64,000 bases of DNA from contig OZ244777.1 of NCBI GenBank assembly GCA_965219495.1, positions 2,046,001 through 2,110,000 on the forward strand. The letters run 5' to 3'. Made by a program: the position numbers and the translations under genes. Positions 46,065 through 55,517 of this stretch are shown here, in pieces. Source of the DNA: CAZPXZ01 sp965219495. GTDB lineage: Bacteria; Pseudomonadota; Alphaproteobacteria; Rhodobacterales; CAZPXZ01. The notes below the pieces were generated by a model. It was not told the origin of the DNA. It did no database searches and saw nothing but the letters and a program-made list of their open reading frames with translations. Position 1 is the stretch's first letter. Each line of letters opens with the position of its first letter.

Positions 46065-46333
46065 AATATTTAGGGGATTATATACTAAAGTAACAATATC
46101 CTTGAAGTGGCGCTTCGGCGCCTCTATCCTCCGTTGAACTGGAAACAAGGCTGAAAGTGCCGGCTCCGGTGATACGTCTTGCAGCGGGTATTGGCCCGTT
46201 CACGGGTGGGAAATGGCGGGAAACCGCTTCCCGTGGCGCCGGCAAGGGGAAGGCGAAGGATGGGGGTTGCCCCGCCTCGGCGTGGAACAGTGTCGGGAGC
46301 CCATTGTGACTCTCGTATATAAGTCCCAATATT
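46065..46333. mobile_element. Small element with terminal inverted repeats and a TnpB-like tail
   Basis: The ends at 46065-46098 and 46302-46333 are imperfect inverted repeats of about 30 bases, both built on a GTATATAA core and an ATTGT(T/G)ACT edge. The interior (about 46170-46300) repeats the TnpB 3' tail also found at 3670-3840: TTGCAGCGGG then GGCCCGTTCACGGGTGGG. At about 270 bases and with no complete gene it looks like a MITE or a collapsed insertion sequence. It lies just upstream of the aapJ promoter region. Confidence 0.5.
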
Positions 46334-46339
46334 TAAGCG

Positions 46340-46371
46340 TTGACAGGTGGGGCCGATTTTGCGACTTTACG
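46340..46371 (+). promoter_or_regulatory. Candidate promoter of the aap operon
   Basis: A perfect TTGACA at 46340-46345 stands 113 bases before aapJ, right after the inverted-repeat element. The -10 position 17-20 bases later is only weakly matched (ACTTTA/TTTACG region), so this is tentative. Confidence 0.3.
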
Positions 46372-46458
46372 TTCGACCTTTCGGGCGGTCCCTACTTTGG
46401 ATGGCCGCTGCGCCCTTTTTCCGAGCCGCAAAGCTCAAGAAACTAAAGGAGGCATGCG

Positions 46459-47478
46459 ATGCGTAAGATCGCTTTTTACGCTTTTGTTGGAATTTTTTCG
46501 ATCGCCGCGACCGGCGCCAGCCAGGCGGGCACCCTTGACGATATCCAGGCTGCCGGCGTGCTGAAATGCGGAATTAACACGGGTCTGCCTGGATTCGCGT
46601 ATACTGACGATGAAGGCAGGTGGACAGGTTTCGATGTCGCTTACTGCCGGGCGCTTTCGGCCGCAGTCTTCGGCGACCCCGACAACGTGGAATACGTCAA
46701 TCTGACGGGCAAGAACCGCTTCCCCGCCCTCCAGACTGGCGAGATCGACGTGCTCTCGCGGAACACGACCTGGACGTTTTCGCGCGACGTTGATCTTGGC
46801 TTCACTTTTATCGGCGTCAGCTACTATGACGGACAGGGATTCATCGGGCGCAATTCGCTCGGGATCTCATCCGCCAAGGAACTTGACGGTGCGTCGGTCT
46901 GCATCCAGACCGGAACCACCACCGAACTGAACCTCGCAGACTTCTTCCGGGTCAACAATATCAGCTACGAGCCGGTTCCGATCGAGACGAATGAAGAAGC
47001 CCGCAAGGCCTACGTGGCCGAGCGTTGTGACGTCTACACAACGGATGCGTCCGGCCTCGCCGCCACCAAGACAACTTTCGCGGATGCGGATGCGCACATG
47101 GTGTTCCCCGAAATCATTTCGAAAGAGCCCTTGGGGCCGCTGGTTCGCCAGGGCGACGATCAATGGGCCGACGTCGCCCGTTGGACATTGAATGTCCTGA
47201 TCAATGCCGAGGAGTATGGCGTTACTTCGGAGAATCTCGCCTCGATGATGGAAGGCACCAACAACCCCGAAATCAATCGCATGCTCGGGACCGAGGGATC
47301 GCTTGGCGGCATGCTGGGCCTGAGCCAGGATTGGGCGGTGAACGTGCTCAAGGCGGAGGGCAACTACGCCGAGATTTTTGACCGCTATCTTGGCGCCGAC
47401 ACGCCGCTCGGACTCGCGCGCGGCCTGAACGCGCTTTACACGGACGGCGGCATTCTCTACGCGCCGCCGATGCGTTAA
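46459..47478 (+). CDS. aapJ: General L-amino-acid ABC transporter, periplasmic binding protein AapJ
   Basis: Captures L-amino acids in the periplasm for the AapQMP importer. A signal peptide (FYAFVGIFSIAATGASQA) precedes the mature GTLDDIQAAGVLKCGINTGL. Further motifs: GFDVAYCRALSAAVFG, VLSRNTTWTFSRDVDLGF and VYTTDASGLAATK. The 339 residues are typical of AapJ, longer than other family 3 binding proteins. ATG 46459 has a strong AAGGAGG. It is followed by a hairpin terminator and then the permeases, so the binding protein is likely made in excess. Confidence 0.95.
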   Translation: MRKIAFYAFVGIFSIAATGASQAGTLDDIQAAGVLKCGINTGLPGFAYTDDEGRWTGFDVAYCRALSAAVFGDPDNVEYVNLTGKNRFPALQTGEIDVLSRNTTWTFSRDVDLGFTFIGVSYYDGQGFIGRNSLGISSAKELDGASVCIQTGTTTELNLADFFRVNNISYEPVPIETNEEARKAYVAERCDVYTTDASGLAATKTTFADADAHMVFPEIISKEPLGPLVRQGDDQWADVARWTLNVLINAEEYGVTSENLASMMEGTNNPEINRMLGTEGSLGGMLGLSQDWAVNVLKAEGNYAEIFDRYLGADTPLGLARGLNALYTDGGILYAPPMR

Positions 47479-47493
47479 GCCTTAGAGTGACAA

Positions 47494-47536
47494 GGAGCCC
47501 GCCCCGCCTGACGGTTTGGCGGGCTCCACTTTTTTT
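47494..47536 (+). terminator. Hairpin with T-run between aapJ and aapQ
   Basis: GGAGCCCGCC (47494-47503) pairs perfectly with GGCGGGCTCC (47518-47527) across a 14-base loop, followed by ACTTTTTTT. This is a strong intrinsic terminator. Placed inside the operon it should act as a partial terminator that lowers permease expression relative to the binding protein. Confidence 0.85.
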
Positions 47537-47568
47537 GACGCTGAGAGCGCCATAGCGCGAGCAAAAAT

Positions 47569-48759
47569 ATGGCTCGTTCCGGGGTAGCCGCGGAAAGCGC
47601 GAAACCTGGCTTGCGGGGGCTTTGGACCGACGAACGGTCGCGCGGCCTGATCTTTCAAATTCTCGTTGTATTGGGACTGGCGATATTTGTCGCGTTTATC
47701 GTTTCCAACACCATTGCCAACTTGCAAAACGCGGGCCTGGCTTCGGGATTTGGATTTCTCGTCGACCCGGCGTTTTTCGATATCAATCAAAAGCTGATTG
47801 AATACAGCTCCACGTCGACGTTCGGGCGTGCCCTGGTTGTCGGCATTCTCAACACCATCCTTGTTTCATCCATGGGAATCGTGGCCGCGACCCTGATCGG
47901 GTTCTTTGCCGGTGTGATCCGACTTTCCCCCAACTTCCTGTTGAGTCGGATGACTGGCGTCTATGTCGAGATCACCCGCAATGTGCCGGTGCTTCTCCAG
48001 ATCATTTTCTGGTGGGTGGTGCTGAGCGGCCTTCCCAAGGTAAGGGAGAGCGTTTCCGTCGGTGAGACCGTCTTTCTCAACAACCGCGGCGTGAGATTGC
48101 CTTCACCTATATTGGAAACAGGGTTCCAATGGGTCACCGTGGCGTTCATCACCGGAATCGTTGCGACCGTCATCATTGGCCGATGGGCCCAAAGCCGACA
48201 GAACATTTCCGGTGAACGATTCCCCGTCGCCTTGTGCGGGTTGGCCCTCATCGTGGGACTTCCGTCAGCGGTTTACTGGATAGCGGGCACGCCTGTCTCC
48301 TGGGATGTGCCGGAACTGACACGCTTCAACTTCCGCGGCGGCTTCAACATTACGCCAGAACTGGTCGCCCTGTGGTTTGCGCTCTCCACCTACACCGGAG
48401 CGTTCATCTCCGAAATTGTCCGGGCCGGAATCCTTTCGGTCAGCAAGGGGCAGACCGAAGCGGCAGGCTCCCTGGGCCTGCGTCCGCGCCAGACCATGCG
48501 ACTGGTCATCATTCCACAGGCGCTCCGCGTGATCATCCCGCCGCTTACCAGCCAGTATCTGAACCTGACCAAGAACTCTTCGCTCGCCATTGCGATCGGC
48601 TACCAGGACCTGGTTTCGATTGGCGGCACTATTCTCAATCAATCCGGCCAAGCGCTTGAGGTCGTCGGCATCTGGATGGTGATCTATTTGAGCCTCAGCC
48701 TGCTCACCTCGACATTCATGAACTGGTACAATAAGCGCATTGCCCTGATAGAACGATGA
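47569..48759 (+). CDS. aapQ: General L-amino-acid ABC transporter permease AapQ
   Basis: Inner-membrane permease of 396 residues with helices throughout, larger than most His/Glu-type permeases because of a long middle insert, as in AapQ. Text includes IVSNTIANLQNAGLASGFGF, MTGVYVEITRNVPVLLQIIF and the EAA loop GQTEAAGSLGLRPRQTMRLV (about 300-320) that contacts the ATPase, followed by PPLTSQYLNLTKNSSLAIAI. Its stop overlaps the aapM start (ATGA). Confidence 0.95.
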   Translation: MARSGVAAESAKPGLRGLWTDERSRGLIFQILVVLGLAIFVAFIVSNTIANLQNAGLASGFGFLVDPAFFDINQKLIEYSSTSTFGRALVVGILNTILVSSMGIVAATLIGFFAGVIRLSPNFLLSRMTGVYVEITRNVPVLLQIIFWWVVLSGLPKVRESVSVGETVFLNNRGVRLPSPILETGFQWVTVAFITGIVATVIIGRWAQSRQNISGERFPVALCGLALIVGLPSAVYWIAGTPVSWDVPELTRFNFRGGFNITPELVALWFALSTYTGAFISEIVRAGILSVSKGQTEAAGSLGLRPRQTMRLVIIPQALRVIIPPLTSQYLNLTKNSSLAIAIGYQDLVSIGGTILNQSGQALEVVGIWMVIYLSLSLLTSTFMNWYNKRIALIER

Positions 48760-49868
48760 CGGCAAAGTCCTTTTATCGCAGCCAAGCAGATCTGCTTCCC
48801 GAGCGTGCAGCGCCGGTGGCCACCGTCGGCATCCTTGGTTGGCTGCGGAACAACCTGTTCTCGAGCTGGCCGAACACCGCATTGACGATCATCGCCGCAT
48901 ACCTCCTCTGGATCATCATTCCGGCGATTGTGAATTGGGCTTTCATCGACGCCGACTTTGCGGGCGACGACCGCTTCGCTTGCACGAGCGCCGGCGCCTG
49001 CTGGGCCTGGTTCGACCAACGTATCAACCAATTCCTCTATGGCTTTTATACGCCCGACCAGACATGGCGGGTCGACATTGCCGTTGTTCTCTTGATTCCG
49101 GCGCTGGCGCCTCTGCTGTTCGAAGGCGTGCCCTTCGCCCGCTATCTCCGATTCTTTTCCCTCGCCTATCCGGTCATCGCGGCAATCCTGCTGGTCGGCG
49201 GCCTGGGCCTCGAGGGCGTACCGACCCAGAGGTTCGGCGGCTTCATGCTAAACCTGACCGTCGGCCTTGCGGGGATCGTACTGTCGCTTCCGATCGGCAT
49301 CGTGCTCGCGCTGGGCCGGCGCTCTCGCCTGCCGATCATCCGCATGTTCTGCATCGGCTTTATCGAGGTGGTTCGGGGCGTTCCGCTCATCACACTACTT
49401 TTCGTTTCCAACATCATCCTGCCAATTTTCCTGCCGCCGGAAGTGACCTTCGATTCCCTGATCCGCGTCATCATTATGGTGACCGCTTTTGCCTCGGCCT
49501 ATATGGCCGAAGTTATCCGCGGCGGACTGCAGGCAATTCCCCGGGGCCAATACGAGGCCGCGCAGGCGCTCGGTTTCCGCTACTGGCCGTCCATGAGCAT
49601 GATCATCCTTCCGCAGGCGCTGAAAATCTCGATCCCCGGCATCGTCAATACGTTTATCGGCCTCTTCAAGGATACTACCCTGGTGATCGTAATCGGGCTG
49701 TTCGACATTCTCGGCATCGGCAACGCGATGGTGTCGAACCCGGACTGGCTGGGACTGGCGACGGAAGCCTATGTTCTCATCGCATTCTTCTTTTTCATCG
49801 CGTGCTTCTCGATGTCCCGCTACTCGATCCACCTCGAAAAACGCCTCGATACCGACGAAAGGCTATGA
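48756..49868 (+). CDS. aapM: General L-amino-acid ABC transporter permease AapM
   Basis: Second permease subunit, 370 residues. Hydrophobic helices begin at NTALTIIAAYLLWIIIPAIV. The typical GFIEVVRGVPLITLLF motif and the EAA loop GQYEAAQALGFRYWPSMSMI (about residues 265-285) are present, then PGIVNTFIGLFKDTTLVIVI. The start overlaps the aapQ stop and the stop overlaps the aapP start, both as ATGA, so the three are translationally coupled. Confidence 0.95.
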   Translation: MTAKSFYRSQADLLPERAAPVATVGILGWLRNNLFSSWPNTALTIIAAYLLWIIIPAIVNWAFIDADFAGDDRFACTSAGACWAWFDQRINQFLYGFYTPDQTWRVDIAVVLLIPALAPLLFEGVPFARYLRFFSLAYPVIAAILLVGGLGLEGVPTQRFGGFMLNLTVGLAGIVLSLPIGIVLALGRRSRLPIIRMFCIGFIEVVRGVPLITLLFVSNIILPIFLPPEVTFDSLIRVIIMVTAFASAYMAEVIRGGLQAIPRGQYEAAQALGFRYWPSMSMIILPQALKISIPGIVNTFIGLFKDTTLVIVIGLFDILGIGNAMVSNPDWLGLATEAYVLIAFFFFIACFSMSRYSIHLEKRLDTDERL

Positions 49869-50644
49869 CCATGACCGACGTAACCGCGGCCCTCGTTGCC
49901 GACGAATCCCAGCCGATCATTCAGATTGCTTCGCTGAACAAGTGGTTCGGATCGTTTCACGTGCTTCGGGACATCAATCTGACTGTAGGTCGCCAGGAAA
50001 AAATCGTCATTTGCGGGCCTTCCGGTTCCGGGAAGTCGACCCTGATTCGCTGCATCAACCGCCTGGAAGACCATCAGGAGGGCAGCATCGAGGTGGATGG
50101 AACGAAACTTACCCACGATCTCAAGAACATCGACACCATCCGACGCGAGGTTGGAATGGTGTTCCAGCAATTCAACCTGTTTCCGCACCTGACCGTTCTG
50201 GAAAACCTCTGTATCGCGCCAATTTGGGTGCGCAAGACGCCCCGCGATCAGGCGGAATCATTGGCTCACCAGTATCTCGAACGCGTCAAGATCCCGGAAC
50301 AGGCGGACAAGTATCCAGGTCAGCTCTCCGGCGGACAGCAGCAGCGCGTGGCCATCGCCCGCAGCCTCTGCATGCAACCGAATATCATGTTGTTCGATGA
50401 ACCGACTTCGGCCCTCGATCCCGAGATGATCAAGGAAGTGCTGGACGTCATGGTCGACTTGGCCGAGTCCGGCATGACCATGCTGGTGGTAACCCACGAA
50501 ATGGGATTTGCCTCCCAGGTGGCGGACCGAGTGATCTTCATGGACCAGGGCCAGATCGTTGAGCAAAACACCCCGTCCGAGTTTTTCAACAACCCGCAGT
50601 CCGACCGCACGAAACTCTTCCTGAGTCAGATTCTTGAGAAATAG
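49865..50644 (+). CDS. aapP: General L-amino-acid ABC transporter ATP-binding protein AapP
   Basis: ATPase that drives amino-acid uptake, 259 residues. Walker A is CGPSGSGKSTLIRCINRLE (about 55-73), the Q-loop VFQQFNLFPHLTVLEN, the signature LSGGQQQRVAIARSLCM, Walker B IMLFDEPTSALDPE and the switch histidine VVTHEMGF. The frame opens far upstream inside aapM, but the ATG at 49865 overlaps the aapM stop and fits the family start (MTDVTAAL then IIQIASLNKWFG). Confidence 0.97.
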   Translation: MTMTDVTAALVADESQPIIQIASLNKWFGSFHVLRDINLTVGRQEKIVICGPSGSGKSTLIRCINRLEDHQEGSIEVDGTKLTHDLKNIDTIRREVGMVFQQFNLFPHLTVLENLCIAPIWVRKTPRDQAESLAHQYLERVKIPEQADKYPGQLSGGQQQRVAIARSLCMQPNIMLFDEPTSALDPEMIKEVLDVMVDLAESGMTMLVVTHEMGFASQVADRVIFMDQGQIVEQNTPSEFFNNPQSDRTKLFLSQILEK

Positions 50645-50871
50645 CGAACGCCTCTCTTTCGCACCCCCCAAGCCGGGTTGCCGTTGCTGGACGATCCCGC
50701 CGACCGCAGGTCGGCATACTCCTGCGCCACCACCGAAAATCGCTTCGGTCTTTGAACGGGGAATATCGCTCCGAGAAAATAGCTGAGGACGCAAGGCGCA
50801 ACCATCAGAATTGTGCACACCATGATTCAGGACGGTTCGTCTACGCCGTAGGACACGACGGGTTGCAACGC

Positions 50872-51417
50872 ATGCACGCTTTGAATTCATTGCCAAGAAA
50901 CTTGCCAGTTCCTGAAGCGGATGGAGTAGCCAACCACCTGATGGGTGCAATTTTTCCGAATTTCGCTCTGCCATCCACAAATGGTTCTTCGATCGACCCG
51001 ATGTCGATCGCCGGTAGAATCGTATTGTGCTGCTATCCCATGACTGCGAGGACAGACGTGCCTTTGCGCGCCGGTTGGCAGGCGAATCCGGGCACACGAG
51101 GATGCGGTATGCACGTCGCAAAGTTGCTCCTGCAGGGGTCATCATGACGAGTTGAGAGCGCTTGGGGCGAAAGTTTTTGGATTGAGCACGCAAACGACGG
51201 AATATCAAAGAGAAATGGTTGGCATACTTCAGTTGCCATTTCCGGTTCTGAACGATTCAGAATTGCGGCTAACAGGGCGATGCGCCTACCCGCTCTTTTG
51301 GTCGGAGGAATGACATTACTGAAGAGGTTGATGATTATTGTCGAAGACGCGGTCATTCAGACGGTTCATTACCCGGTATTTCCGAGTAACAAGAATCCCG
51401 GGTGGGTTTTGAATTGA
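50872..51417 (+). pseudogene. Peroxiredoxin, frameshifted
   Basis: From ATG 50872 the frame gives LNSLPRNLPVPEADGVANHL, then FPNFALPSTNGSSID and CCYPMTARTDVPLRAGWQA, then NPGTRGC. In relatives this is followed by TPQSCAFRDHFDEL; here the text continues in other frames as HDELRALGAKVFGLSTQTTE, next LQLPFPVLNDSELRL, GMTLLKRL and VIQTVHYPVFPSNKNPGWVL with a stop at 51417. This is the order of an AhpC/TSA-type peroxiredoxin of about 180 residues. At least three frame changes are needed. Confidence 0.7.
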
Positions 51418-52059
51418 CTGGGAGTAAAGTTAGCTGTACGTCCCGACACTCACCCAACCAAGTCCTTGAAACATTGTGGTTCTGGTCAGTGATTAACCGT
51501 CCCAGACGCCAAGACTGGCGAAGTAGTTCAGGCGCTAGTCTCACCCCAGACGGAGCGAGGCAGTGGGCATTCGTTCGTGCATCGATTGCGGTTCTCAAGT
51601 AAGCCATACACCACACGGAGGCCGACGAAACTGTTGATTTAGATTTTCGCTCTCCTGTGAGCCACAAGCATTTTTGCCGTAAACCTATATTGCCATGATC
51701 GCTGCGCTTTCCTGCATGAGGAAACACCCCCTGGGCGACACCGGGGGCAATACTCTCCAGAGTGGAATCGAAAGCAGGCGCGCCTTGCTGTAGTTCGAGG
51801 GAGTTGCAGCTTGCCAGAGGAATTCCTACGGCGCCAGTGAGTCATTCTCGCCACAGCCACAATTTCCCGCTTCCTGACAGCAATCCAAACGTGTAGTCCT
51901 TCAACGCCTCATATGGCAAGAGTGTCAAGGATAAGGCATCATTTGAGAATCCTTTTTCGCCCTCATGGCGATGGATCAAGCAGCGATGATTCTTGCGACG
52001 ATCTCAAGAACGGAAAAAAGGTAACGGCGCCACGGAACAAAAGGTAGCGAGAACAGGAT
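51418..52059. other. Gap upstream of the methyltransferase
   Basis: About 640 bases, visibly richer in A and T than the surrounding operons. No gene recognised. The promoter of the R-M cassette should lie near its end. Confidence 0.35.
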
Positions 52060-53220
52060 ATGCGCAGCTTCTATGAGTTTTTTGCGGGAGGAGGAATGGT
52101 CCGCGCCGGTCTCGGTGATGGGTGGTCATGCTTGTTCGCAAACGACATGGACCCGAAGAAAGGCGCTTGTTATTTCCGAAACTGGGGCTGTTCAAAGTTG
52201 CGTGTTGCGGATGTGGCGCAGTTGAGAACAGCCGACTTGCCGGGAACTGCAGACTTGGCGTGGGCGTCTTTCCCTTGCCAAGATCTCTCGCTCGCAGGCA
52301 GTGGCGCCGGTCTGCAGGGCAAGCGATCCAGCACGTTCTGGCCATTCTGGAGGCTAATGGAAGCACTAATGGAAGAAGGTCGAGCGCCAAAGTTAATCGC
52401 TCTGGAAAATGTGTGCGGTGCTTTGACGTCACACGGCGGAAAGGATTTTGCCGCGCTCAGTGCCGCGATCACAAGAGGGGGCTATCGATTCGGAGCTCTT
52501 GTAATTGATGCAGTTCATTTTGTGCCGCAGTCACGACCCCGGCTATTCATAATCGCCGTAGATAAGAACCACCCTATTCCCGAAAGTATGGTATCCGTAA
52601 CGCCGACCGAAAATTGGCGCACTCGGGCGCTGATAGCAGCGCACGGCAAGCTGTCAGGCTGGGAGCAAAACAATTGGCTCTGGTGGAGCCTCGCCCCGCC
52701 GCCGAAACGAAATACGGTACTAACGACCCTGATCGAGGATCAACCGAAGGGAGTACGGTGGCACACTGCGGCCGAAACCCGGAAACTACTTCACATGATG
52801 AGCCCGGTGAACTTGGCGAAGGTCACGAAGGCCAAGAAAACGGGGCGGCGAGTCGTTGGCGCGATTTACAAGCGCACGCGCCCGGATGAGAGTGGCATCA
52901 AGAAGCAGAGGGCGGAAATTCGCTTCGACAATATTGCCGGATGTTTACGTACTCCCGTGGGTGGCTCAAGCCGCCAGACAATCATGATTGTCGAGGGAAA
53001 CAAACTGCGATCGCGCCTGCTCTCTCCACGTGAAGCCGCAAGGTTGATGGGGCTACCTGACGAATATGCATTGCCGGAAAACTACAACGAAGCTTATCAC
53101 TTGGCTGGCGACGGTGTCGTAGTTCCCGTGATACGGCATATCGCAGAAGGTATCTTGGAGCCGATTTTGTCTGCTCCCAAGCGTGAGCAAGCATCGGTGT
53201 CCAGAGTTCATGCCGACTGA
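52060..53220 (+). CDS. DNA cytosine-5 methyltransferase
   Basis: Transfers a methyl group from S-adenosylmethionine to cytosine C5. The 386 residues have motif I FYEFFAGGGMVRAGLG (about 4-19), the catalytic motif IV ASFPCQDLSLAG (Cys about 72), motif VI LENVCG, and motif VIII QSRPRLFIIAV. The C-terminal motifs IX and X include LSPREAARLMGLPDEYALP and GDGVVVPVIRHIAE. The target domain between VIII and IX is not predictable. Its end overlaps the next gene by 11 bases. With DUF4928 and Vsr it forms a type II restriction-modification cassette. Confidence 0.93.
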   Translation: MRSFYEFFAGGGMVRAGLGDGWSCLFANDMDPKKGACYFRNWGCSKLRVADVAQLRTADLPGTADLAWASFPCQDLSLAGSGAGLQGKRSSTFWPFWRLMEALMEEGRAPKLIALENVCGALTSHGGKDFAALSAAITRGGYRFGALVIDAVHFVPQSRPRLFIIAVDKNHPIPESMVSVTPTENWRTRALIAAHGKLSGWEQNNWLWWSLAPPPKRNTVLTTLIEDQPKGVRWHTAAETRKLLHMMSPVNLAKVTKAKKTGRRVVGAIYKRTRPDESGIKKQRAEIRFDNIAGCLRTPVGGSSRQTIMIVEGNKLRSRLLSPREAARLMGLPDEYALPENYNEAYHLAGDGVVVPVIRHIAEGILEPILSAPKREQASVSRVHAD

Positions 53221-54145
53221 TCTCAATGAAATCCTGAGGGAGTTTGCTTCCGAGCACAAGTTCAAAGGTAAGGGGCCGCTGTGCGTGGCGCTCGTAGTTA
53301 CAGAGCACGCGCGTAAGAGAGGGGTCCCTCTTGATTCGGAAACGCTGGTTACCCAAGGCGGTGGTCAGGTTCTTGGGCTCGGGAAAGCTGCAGTTCAAGC
53401 CGTGTTGAAAAGACACGGAATAGAACGGGTGTTGGCGCAGGAGGGCGGGCGCACCAGCCGAGGCAGCCTGAAAAATATGCGGGACTACGTAGCCCTCCTG
53501 AATGAACTTCATGAAAACGGGCTGGCCGATATCGATGCGATAGAGAAATACTGGATCGATGGTGTTCGCGCCTTCTTTGCAGCCAAACCGTTCACAATCA
53601 AATTGGATGCATCACGCGGCCTCAGCGACGTAGTTCGAAACATCCTCAAGCAAGCAGTCAAACGACAGGAGGACGCACCAGGCATGAACTATGCCGGGGC
53701 GATGCTGCAACACTTGGTCGGCGCGAAGCTGTCCCATGAACTTGGGATAGATAGAATAGAGCACAACAGCTATTCAACGGCGGACGCACCGAGCAACCGC
53801 CCCGGCGACTTCACTGTTGGCGATGTAGTGATCCATGTTACCATGGCCGCCGGTGAAGCGGTCATTGAACGATGTCACGATAATCTAGACAGCGGCTACA
53901 GGCCGATTTTAATCACTACAAGGGAAGGGATTGCGGTCGCCGAAGGCCTGGCTCGGAACAAGGAATTGGCTCATCGGATTGACATTTTTGATATTGAGCA
54001 GTTCGTGGCGCTAAACCTGTATGAATGGGGAAAGTTCGCAACGGAACATCGGCGCGCGATGGTTGTAATATTGGCGAAACGGTACAACGAAATCATCGAC
54101 AGTGTGGAGACTGATCCAAGCTTGAAGATCAAAGTAAAATCGTGA
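53210..54145 (+). CDS. DUF4928-like protein, probable restriction endonuclease partner
   Basis: A 311-residue protein in the position of the endonuclease between a C5 methyltransferase and Vsr. It resembles the DUF4928 family (recall). The N-terminal part looks helical (DLNEILREFASEHKFKGKGP then LCVALVVTEHA). A nuclease-like core may lie in PGDFTVGDVVIHVTMAAGEA then VIERCHDNL, where conserved acids and an HVT motif stand before a strand. A second part (GYRPILITTREG) is Rossmann-like. The frame opens at TTG 53183; ATG 53210 is preferred. It overlaps the methyltransferase end, so balanced expression is likely. The cleavage activity is inferred, not shown. Confidence 0.7.
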   Translation: MPTDLNEILREFASEHKFKGKGPLCVALVVTEHARKRGVPLDSETLVTQGGGQVLGLGKAAVQAVLKRHGIERVLAQEGGRTSRGSLKNMRDYVALLNELHENGLADIDAIEKYWIDGVRAFFAAKPFTIKLDASRGLSDVVRNILKQAVKRQEDAPGMNYAGAMLQHLVGAKLSHELGIDRIEHNSYSTADAPSNRPGDFTVGDVVIHVTMAAGEAVIERCHDNLDSGYRPILITTREGIAVAEGLARNKELAHRIDIFDIEQFVALNLYEWGKFATEHRRAMVVILAKRYNEIIDSVETDPSLKIKVKS

Positions 54146-54543
54146 CGCAACGCCCCGATGATCGCAGTCGAATAATGCGCGCGGTCAAGTGCCGGGATAC
54201 GCGGCCAGAAATGATCGTGCGAAGCTTGGCGCACAGAATGGGCTACCGCTACCGTCTGCATCGCAAGGATCTTCCTGGCAAGCCCGACCTCGTATTCGCA
54301 GCGCGGCGTAAGGTGATCTTCGTCCATGGGTGTTTCTGGCACCAACATCACTGTCCACGGGGAGCGCGGTTTCCGAAGTCAAACCGCGACTATTGGATCC
54401 CAAAGCTGCAGCGCAATCAGCAACGCGACGAAATTCACCAAGCCCATCTTCGTAACATGGGCTGGGATGTGCTGGTGATCTGGGAATGTGAACTGAAGAA
54501 TCGTGGCGCTCTCGTCAAGCGCCTGAGACAGTTTGTGGGCTGA
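54142..54543 (+). CDS. vsr: Very short patch repair endonuclease Vsr
   Basis: Nicks next to T:G mismatches that arise when 5-methylcytosine deaminates, so it usually travels with a C5 methyltransferase. The 133 residues begin RSRIMRAVKCRDTRPEMIVR, then LPGKPDLVFAARRKVIFVHG with the metal-binding aspartate, CFWHQHHCPRG (zinc-type Cys/His), SNRDYWIPKLQRN and VLVIWECELK. All Vsr motifs are intact. GTG 54142 overlaps the DUF4928 stop by four bases (GTGA). Confidence 0.94.
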   Translation: MTQRPDDRSRIMRAVKCRDTRPEMIVRSLAHRMGYRYRLHRKDLPGKPDLVFAARRKVIFVHGCFWHQHHCPRGARFPKSNRDYWIPKLQRNQQRDEIHQAHLRNMGWDVLVIWECELKNRGALVKRLRQFVG

Positions 54544-55488
54544 TTTGACCACTACACACCGGCTCATGCACGCTGCCTGAATTTCCTTTTCGATCGCCGG
54601 AATCGTACGAACCAATCCGTTTCCCTGCCGTCAACCGGCATGCAAGCCTTGATTCCTGCTTGTCCTATCTGTGTCTGGCATTGTCGAACATATGGCTACT
54701 GAAGAGAGACCCACGTCCTACGACATTCACCAAACAGATGGTGGCCTATGTTCAGAGCCACATCAGGACAGAAACCTGCGCCAATTTGAGTGAAGTGGAG
54801 CGGGCAAAATTCCGGCTTATGTTGGACCGGGATGGAGTGCGTGCGGCCGTTTCCGTCCGTAAGGCCGACCCGGAACAGGCTTTGCGGGGCGCAGAGGCAG
54901 GTGAGTTCTCTGACTTAGAACCTCCGCGCCGATGAGCCAGACGCCTACCTGTCGTCATAACGATCCGATTATTCCGTTTGGCAAAACATAATTTGGCGGA
55001 AATCCACCGGCATGTCGTGGAAACTTCAGGCCGCCAACCATGCTAAGAGTTCCGTCGCACACCGGTGCACGCTTTCGAAGGCAACGCGAGCAATCCTGAT
55101 GGCGGACGGGACCGAGGCCTACTCGCGCCAGGCTTATGCTCGATCAATAATGAAAATCATGTCACTCGCTTCGCCGGGGTTGCCACGGCCGGAGATGCCC
55201 GGCGATCGTGCGGATTGTTCGCCAACGCAGCCAATTACTGGCACTGGCCTATTTCGGGGACTTGGGTGGTGGACAGAGCGAAAGGGATTTCAGAAGCCAA
55301 ATTTCCTCCAACAAATGCTGAAGATCATGATGTATGATGCAGATCCACAGCCGGAAATACGAAGCACATACCATGCATACAAACCAAGGCTTCTTAGCGG
55401 ATTCTCCTGAAATCCTCGCAATCTCCTTCAGCGATACGAGCATTGATTGATCGCATCCCTGTTTCTGACCTGCGACATACTGCATGCC
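54544..55488. other. Gap between vsr and the insertion sequence
   Basis: About 950 bases with no recognised gene. An open frame at 54660-54935 (ending in RKADPEQALRGAEAGEFSDL) looks mildly protein-like but has no known domain and no good ribosome site. Confidence 0.3.
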
Positions 55489-55517
55489 GGGTGCACGACA
55501 AATTTGTGAGATTTCGG

